NCBI GenBank assembly: GCA_018806985.1
Contig: JADANN010000364.1
Coordinates: 7,279,438 to 7,343,437 of the forward strand
Source: Angiostrongylus vasorum
Lineage: Eukaryota; Nematoda; Chromadorea; Rhabditida; Metastrongylidae
Reading direction: 5' to 3'
Length of the DNA stretch: 64,000 nt
Shown: positions 56,570 through 64,000 of the stretch, in pieces
Position numbering within the stretch: position 1 is the first letter of the stretch
How the letters are laid out: each line of letters opens with the position of its first letter
Made by a program: the position numbers and the translations under genes
The notes under the pieces: model-generated
Told to the model about the DNA's origin: nothing
Databases searched by the model: none
What the model saw: only the letters and a program-made list of their open reading frames with translations

Positions 56570-57680
56570 AAAGCTCGCAATATGTCTATCATTTTGACGT
56601 CAAAAGTTCCATATTTGAATAGTTCGGCGGATTTATAGGATAGGAATACGGACGTTTTCTAGTCGCCTATTTTTGCTTGCCTTCATTCCGTATTCTTGTA
56701 TCCTTCATCTTTATTTTCTGTTCTTCCAAAGCATACTGTAAACATCAGTGCTAATTTTTTTGAAAACCCAGTAAATAACGATGTATGCAACATCAAATGA
56801 CCTCAGCTGTTGCGAAAATATAGAAAATACTCGGGCGTAAATCAGATGAACGGCTAACTTGAATCTCTTGAATTAAAGATGATATCATGGCCATTTAATT
56901 TGCCGCACTTATTTTTAGTACAATAAAAAAACATCTCTCATTTAAAGAGCGCGAGAAAAAAGCTCGTGCTTTTATCTATTCATTAACGTTAAAACGACTT
57001 GTTCAATAAAGGCCTTAAATTAAACATAGGCTCTCGCATATGTCACTCTAGTTATTAAAAACCTTAAGAAATTTGTCGAATTGTACTTTTATATCTAAAC
57101 AGATAAGTGACCTATCATTACATGGTACGAGGACCAAGCCCTTTTTTTCTGCGCTTTGTCATCCTTTGCTAGCCTGGTCCGTGTGTTAGTTCAGCTGAAA
57201 TTTCGCTATTTTGCCATCTCGTTGGTGCGAAAAATCATGCCTGAGCGGAATTTTAGTGCGGTAAAGCAGCGGATCAAGTGATTAGTTAACCAATCAGCTA
57301 AAAAATATGACAACTTCAATCCATTTGTTAGCTCGTAGACGAGAAAACTGCTTTGGTCTTAAGGCTTTTGCAAACTCAAACAATCTATATTGTTGATTTA
57401 TTGTGGACTTTGCAATGGCTAACTCATTTTCTGATAGCTAGACGTGGCCTTTGAAGAAGACAGAATCTGCTAAGGCGTTATATATTGTAGAATAAAGGAC
57501 CTCATCCTATGGCTACTTGGTAAATGATTACTGGTTGGATATTTCAGTCAAATTCGTCCTAGTATTGATGTGGACAAACACGTTGGATCTGAACCGGCAG
57601 CCATTTGGTTCGTGTGATCGACTTTTATTCAGTAATGGTTAGTCATGGTAGGATGACGTCGTTTACATTCCATTATTTAC
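56570..57680. other. Unique AT-rich sequence
   Basis: No gene or repeat family recognised. It is the 3' flank of the candidate exon below. Confidence 0.4.
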
Positions 57681-57683
57681 GAA

Positions 57684-57822
57684 TCAAAGGGCATCGTTCA
57701 CGTGGTCATCGACCATTTGCGTATTCATGAAATCACCGCTTGTACACTTCATTTCCTGAATGGCCAAGTAAATCCCAGAGAACAAAGTAGTCTCAGTACG
57801 CAGAATGTGATCGGGTTTCTCA
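57684..57822 (-). CDS. Candidate terminal exon of an unrecognised gene
   Basis: On the minus strand, after GTTCATTCTCAG, the frame reads EKPDHILRTETTLFSGIYL, then AIQEMKCTSGDFMNTQMV and ends HVNDAL-TGA (45 codons). Codon use is strongly coding-like. It needs a phase-2 exon upstream. The open stretch at 57838-58095 on the same strand (two competing frames: one with HWDVRGLLKRC, one with RLFNIIGMCVGYL) is the likely neighbour; the AT-GTGCGT donor of the second frame fits the phase. No family recognised. Confidence 0.4.
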
Positions 57823-58224
57823 CTGAGAATGAACTAATTCTTAATCAACCAGTACTTTGATAGCAGCAGCGTTACACACGGTCACCAAGTGAGCTGCTTG
57901 TTTGCTAACTAAATAACTTTTCCGCGTGGTATGGTCAAGGAAAAAATGGCACAGCTCGTCTTTTTTGATCAAAAATCCTGATAAATGTACTTTACCATGT
58001 CGACAACGCTTAAGTAGCCCACGCACATCCCAATGATATTGAATAGCCTGCCGTTGACAATTCTGATCTGAAGGGCTACTAAACAACGTAGCACGGCTAC
58101 CGTCACAGCTAAAGGACTAAGAGATGAGCGACCAATTGCGATCGTGTACTTATCTTAAAAGTTAGGTGGACTCACAAGATGGGTTTCTTGTCTTTAATAA
58201 TGAATCACATCAACTTGTGCTTTC

Positions 58225-61145
58225 TCATATATACATCACGTCTATCACCCGTAATCCCGTTGATCGTCGAGTGACTCAAGCGGGCGCCAGCAAATCTTCT
58301 ATTTTACTCTCGCCATCAGGTCGGTGGACTTCCTGAAGTATGTTGGCTATCCCGAGGAATCCAGTCACTAACGGCTCCTGTCCATCGGTTGTCGTTAACA
58401 CGCATTATGTGTTCGGCCCACCTTATCCTCGAGTGCTTAGCGTGCAAAACGGCGTCTTTGGTTTTTAACCGTTGACGCAGGTCGGAGCTCGGACCACCTC
58501 CTTTATTTGCGTGACACGGGATACTACTAGCATCGTCCTTCCCATTGCTCGTTCAATAACGCTGAGTGCTGTTTCACCCTGCTTACGCAGCGTCCAGATT
58601 TCTGACGCATACGTTAAGGCAGGAACTGCTGTTGAGTTCAAAAGGTAGGCACGAGGTTGAGTGCTCTTCGTTCTTTTCACTACATTTCCGACGCTCTTGA
58701 AAGCTCCCCAAGCCGCTTGCTTCCTTCTGCTCAACTCTGGGGCTAAGTCGATCATCATGTTGATTTCCTGACCTAATGGACCTAACTGGAGCATTCATTC
58801 CGTTAGCGTGAATGGAGCATACGTAACCAATCCGTTTTCTCATGAACATCGCTGTGTGAGATTTAGTCGAAGACCAATTTTTTTCACAGGTTTATCAATG
58901 TCGGCAAGCATTGGTTCCGGTTGGCTAATGTTTGGTGTTATAAAGACGATGTCATCAGCAAAGCGAAGATGGTGTAACTTCCGACCATTGATCTTCACTC
59001 CCATATTATCCTATTCTAATGTTCGCATGACATTCTGGAAGGTGGCGGTAAATAATTTTGGCGAGATGGTGTCGTCTTGCCTAAGCCAGCTTTTGACGTC
59101 AATATTAACATCGCTGTAGAATGGTGATATCTTTTGTTGTAAAACTTTTTATACAGCTCATGAAGAATCTTTACATACTGGGAAGGGACTCGCTAAGTAG
59201 CCTGAGCTTTCAAGACCGCTTCTATCTCTACTGAGTAAAAAAGATTGCTTTAGTTTCGTGAAAGTGGGAGAAGCGGCCTTATGTACTCTTGTGGCACTTC
59301 AAAGTCAGTCTTGTTGCCGTGCGGATGTGGTCCATCGTACTGAACCCTTTTTCGAAATTCTGCTTGCTCACATGGTTGCCCTTCGTCCCTTCTCAATCCT
59401 GTTTAGGATGACCCGAATGAGAAGTTTGTAGACGAAAGACAGCAATCAGATTGGGCGATGGTTTCCTGTATCGTGTAGGTCACCCTTTTCGAACAATAAC
59501 ACGGTCATGCTGGTCTTCCACTGACTAAGGACCTTGCATTCAGACAGGTAACGTGTGAAGAGCTGAGCCAGTGTGTTGCCGATCCAATGTGTTTATGGGG
59601 ACTGACGGAAGGTTCTCCAGGTGTTCAGATTTTATTCTGTCCTGGCCTGGTGCTGTTCGATTTTTTCACCGACGAAATAGCAATTCGCATTTCGGAAAGG
59701 AGAACCAGTGCCACGACATACCCACTCTTTATTTCATACATGGGAAGGAGTACGTGGCGATTGAAGAGATATGTGTAGTAGTCGTGGATGATTTTCTCTA
59801 TTGCCTTTCTGGACTCTCTAACTGTTTCGTCTACACTTCGGAGTGCATTCATCTTGGTTGTTTAATTGGCGAAGCTTCGGTGGGTTTTGCGAATGCTTTT
59901 TCCTAACCACTGCAACTTCGACCATTACTGCTGCTCTTCTCTCTTTAATATCTTCTTTTATCGCCCTGTCTGCATTGTTGTGCAAGTCGGACGTTAGTTC
60001 GCGGTTGCTGCAGCTCGTGCGATTCTCACGCTGACGTATCAGCTCGAGTGTTTTTGGAGGCAGACGCCTTTAGTGGCTTTCGTACTCTCAGTTTTAATAG
60101 CGCTAACGTAAGGATATTGAATGAGCCGACCGTACTCCTCGTCGATATTGTCGACAACGGCATCTTCCCAACAGCCGACTAATGAATTGAATAAGTCTCA
60201 GTTCATGGTGGTTTTGGGACTTGGTTTTTTTTGAATTTAGCGGCTTTTTTCCCCTTTCTGCGAGAAATTGGATCTTGCACGAAGAAGACGGTGGTCTGAT
60301 CCCGTGTAGAATTTTGGGACAACAGCGACATCGATTAGGCAAAACTTTCTGCTTACTATGATGTGGTCTATTTCGTTATGGTACTCTCCATTGAGAGACT
60401 CCCACGTCCAGCGTTGAGGCTTTTTGGAATTGCGAGTTATCATGGATGGTCCTGGTCGTCATAAACTCAGATAGCCGCTCACCCTATTCGTTCCATTCTA
60501 ATCCGTGGGTCTTAATGTGACGTTCTTCAAACGTTCTTCTTGATCCAGTCTTGGTGTTAAAATCTCCAGTGATGACCTTGAAGAATGTATGGTCTTCTCT
60601 GTAGAACATCTCCAATTCCATACAGATCGCTTCGACTTCTTCTTCGTCATATTTGATGTCGGCGAGTAAACGACGAAGACTGTCAAAGCCGGTATTGATC
60701 CACACATTTTTAATCGTAAACGTCCGATTTGGGTTGTTGGTTGTTTCAACGGGTCAATGTTCATGGACAAACTCGTGTTGACGAGAACTCCGACGTCGCC
60801 GACTCCTCTACCGTCGCATGTTCCGAGGAACAGTTCTTCTCCGGTATCATAGACGGCGTTGAATGTGTGGCGTCGTCTCGTCTCGGCCAGGCCGATGACG
60901 TCGTACCTTGTCCTTCTTGCTTACATGAGAAAGTCTTCTATCGAGGACTCGGATGCAAGTGTACGTGCATTGTAGACACAAATCGTCACCATAGTTCTTC
61001 GTGATCCAGGCAGCTTCCATTGGCCCTGAGATTTTAGCAGCCTCTCCGCACTGGACCTATCCAACGCTGCGAAAGTGGAGGCTCTTTCGGGGTCAGGGGA
61101 ATGAGGCCCATTTTTTTTACCCGTGTTTAGCATTTTGATACCCAC
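58225..61145 (-). pseudogene. RTE-like non-LTR retrotransposon, decayed near-full copy
   Basis: On the minus strand, in order: AP-endonuclease start ([20 protein letters not shown], an in-frame TAA, then [14 protein letters not shown]), endonuclease middle ([13 protein letters not shown]), endonuclease end (GSDHRLLRA at 60.3 kb), linker (60.2-59.6 kb), RT with KLHHLRFADDIVFITPN at 58.95 kb, thumb (PALTYASEIWTLRKQGE), and the C-terminal HIMRVNDNRWTGAVSDWIPR at 58.35 kb. Order and spacing match RTE elements, which encode endonuclease and RT without RNase H. Several stops and frameshifts make it inactive. The 3' end is about 58225-58240; sequence to about 61560 may be its 5' leader. Confidence 0.85.
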
Positions 61146-61560
61146 ATATAGCTTGCTAGGCTCTGAACGTTGGGCTGAGTATACTCACGGGTGGCTTGCC
61201 AAGCTCTCCCAGAGTGGACTTCGAGCTAATTTGTTGGAGGCGACTCTAACCACCTCCTTTATACTTCCCTGTTACTTGATTGCAAACTTTTGACCAAATT
61301 GGCTTGCAAAATACAATCCGCATAAACTAGAATGCACCCACATACGCGTGCGTGACTACCCCTCGTAAATACAGAAAGCATGTACCAAATCGGTGCTGCA
61401 GAAACAGGGAGTCCATCGCCTGGATCCACCTACATCTCAAGCATGAAAAGGTCGCTTTTGGTCCGCGATTAACATCCTATCCGCCTCCCTGAGGATGCGC
61501 CACGTACCCTGGCAATAACCGGCTTCAGATCCCCCATTTGAGGGGAGTTCCGTGTTCATA
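61146..61560 (-). other. Probable 5' leader of the RTE-like copy
   Basis: GC-richer than its flank and without a frame. It lies directly upstream of the endonuclease start and ends where AT-rich sequence begins (TATATACAAAATC). Whether it belongs to the element is inferred from position and composition only. Confidence 0.4.
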
Positions 61561-61958
61561 TATACAAAATCATATAATTAGATGTGTTTACATAAACGCG
61601 GATTGTTTCTGTCATGGCAATTTTACCAAATGCCCACAACCGATTAACTGAGAGATAAATAGAATGCGGTTCGGACCACATTCCAACAGCTATGCTCATC
61701 GTCTAGTCTAGGGTATCCCGACGTGTTACCGAGGAGTACACCCTACCTAAACCGTAAACTGTAGACTAATAATCACACGCAGGTTTTTTTTCTCACAGAA
61801 AAAAGAATAACACATTAGTATATAGTACAGTATATAGACAGCCTGGTATACAGAGGGTGATGGTGTCGTTGTCCATCGAGAAAGTGGAACCTAATGGACG
61901 CCACTGAGGAGATAGGGAATGTGGACAGCTCTTTTTCCAGTCTGTCGAACACACATTT

Positions 61959-62044
61959 CATACATACATACATACATACATACATACATACATACATACA
62001 TACATACATACATACATACATACATACATACATACATACATACA

Positions 62045-62075
<31 letters not shown>

Positions 62076-64000
62076 CATACATACATACATACATACATAC
62101 ATACATACATACATACATACATACATACATACATACATACATACATACATACATACATACATACATACATACATACATACATACATACATACATACATAC
62201 ATACATACATACATACATACATACATACATACATACATACATACATACATACATACATACATACATACATACATACATACATACATACATACATACATAC
62301 ATACATACATACATACATACATACATACATACATACATACATACATACATACATACATACATACATACATACATACATACATACATACATACATACATAC
62401 ATACATACATACATACATACATACATACATACATACATACATACATACATACATACATACATACATACATACATACATACATACATACATACATACATAC
62501 ATACAGTACATACATACATACATACATACATACATACATACATACATACATACATACATACATACTACATACATACATACATACATACATACATACATAC
62601 ATACATACATACATACATACATACATACATACATACATACATACATACATACATACATACATACATACATACATACATACATACATACATACATACATAC
62701 ATACATACATACATACATACATACATACATACATACATACATACATACATACATACATGACATACATACATACATACATACATACATACATACATACATA
62801 CATACATACATACATACATACATACATACATACATACATACATACATACATACATACATACATACATACATACATACATACATACATACATACATACATA
62901 CATACATACATACATACATACATACATACATACATACATACATACATACATACATACATACATACATACATACATACATACATACATACATACATACATA
63001 CATACATACATACATACATACATACATACATACATACATACATACATACATACATACATACATACATACATACATACATACATACATACATACATACATA
63101 CATACATACATACATACATACATACATACATACATACATACATACATACATACATACATGCACATACATACATACATACATACATACATACATACATACA
63201 TACATACATACATACATACATACATACATACATACATACATACATACATACATACATACATACATACATACATACATACATACATACATACATACATACA
63301 TACATACATACATACATACATACATACATACACATACATACATACATACATACATACATACATACATACAGTACATACATACATATACATACATACATAC
63401 ATACATACATACATACATACATACATACAGTACATACATACATACATACATACATACATACATACATACATACATACATACATACATACATACATACATA
63501 CATACATACATACATACATACATACATACATACATACATACATACATACATACATACATACATACATACATACATACATACATACATACATACATACATA
63601 CATACATACATACATACATACATACATACATACATACATACATACATACATACATACATACATACATACATACATACATACATACATACATACATACATA
63701 CATACATGCACACATACATACATACATACATACATACATACATACATACATACATACATACATACATACATACATACATACATACATACTATACATGCAC
63801 ATACATACATACATACATACATACATACATACATACATACATACATACATACATACATACATACATACATACATACATACATACATACATACATACATAC
63901 ATACATACATACATACATACATACATACATACATACATACATACATACATACATACATACATACATACATACATACATACATACATACATACATACATAC
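61959..64000. repeat. Giant (CATA)n tetranucleotide array, over 2 kb
   Basis: More than 500 CATA units run to the window edge. The rare interruptions are one to a few bases long: CATTAC (62043), CAGTACA (62503), CATACTACA (62564), CATGACA (62757), ATGCACAT (63158), ACACAT (63331), CAGTACA (63369, 63428), ATGCACACA (63706), ACTATACATGCAC (63787). All MYVC/IHTY reading frames across it are artefacts of the repeat. Confidence 0.98.

Noticed and set aside
61815..63998. Very long MYVC / IHTY proteins
   Set aside because: They are translations of a tetranucleotide repeat in every frame, without start context, codon variation or splice sites.

Overview
This window is nuclear DNA from a nematode. 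Genes are split into short exons behind TTTNCAG-type acceptors, introns are packed with mobile elements, and there is a likely spliced-leader acceptor. The AP-endonuclease/RT retroelement copies look like those of strongylid (hookworm-like) worms. That placement is an inference from element and gene style; no marker gene settles the species. No bacterial, viral or organelle sequence was seen.

Two protein genes could be rebuilt exon by exon. (1) At 116-4888 (+) lies the 3' part of an arrestin-domain (alpha-arrestin-type) gene with four exons joined in phase; a second set of 3' exons at 7463 and 10390 may give an alternative tail. (2) At 10914-29372 (-) lies an 18.5-kb cuticlin-like gene with 13 or 14 exons. 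It encodes a signal peptide, a complete ZP domain with 12 cysteines, seven 14-residue Tyr-rich repeats, a second Tyr/Pro/Gly-rich tail, a dibasic site and, if the last 63-nt intron is kept, a hydrophobic segment. All splice phases close except for one extra base inside the repeat exon. It is the best-supported and most interesting gene in the window.

The rest is accessory sequence. At least three tRNA-promoter SINE-type families (called S1, S2 and S3 here) and one further dispersed family (D) occur in tens of copies. A group of foldback elements carries the same GAAGAAGGCGAAA...GCCGAAAC core. Non-LTR retrotransposon remains lie at 12.6-12.9 kb, 45.5-46.2 kb and 58.2-61.1 kb (the last a decayed RTE-like copy). 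Microsatellites are present, above all a 2-kb CATA array from 61.96 kb to the window edge. Between 29.5 and 58 kb only isolated candidate exons were found (34.6-35.4, 41.2-41.5, 43.4-43.7 and 57.7-58.1 kb); none was assigned to a family.

The two recognised genes are not obviously in one pathway. The arrestin-type protein would act in cargo sorting and ubiquitin-ligase recruitment in the cell, and the ZP protein in the extracellular cuticle matrix. They lie tail to tail, 3' end facing 3' end.
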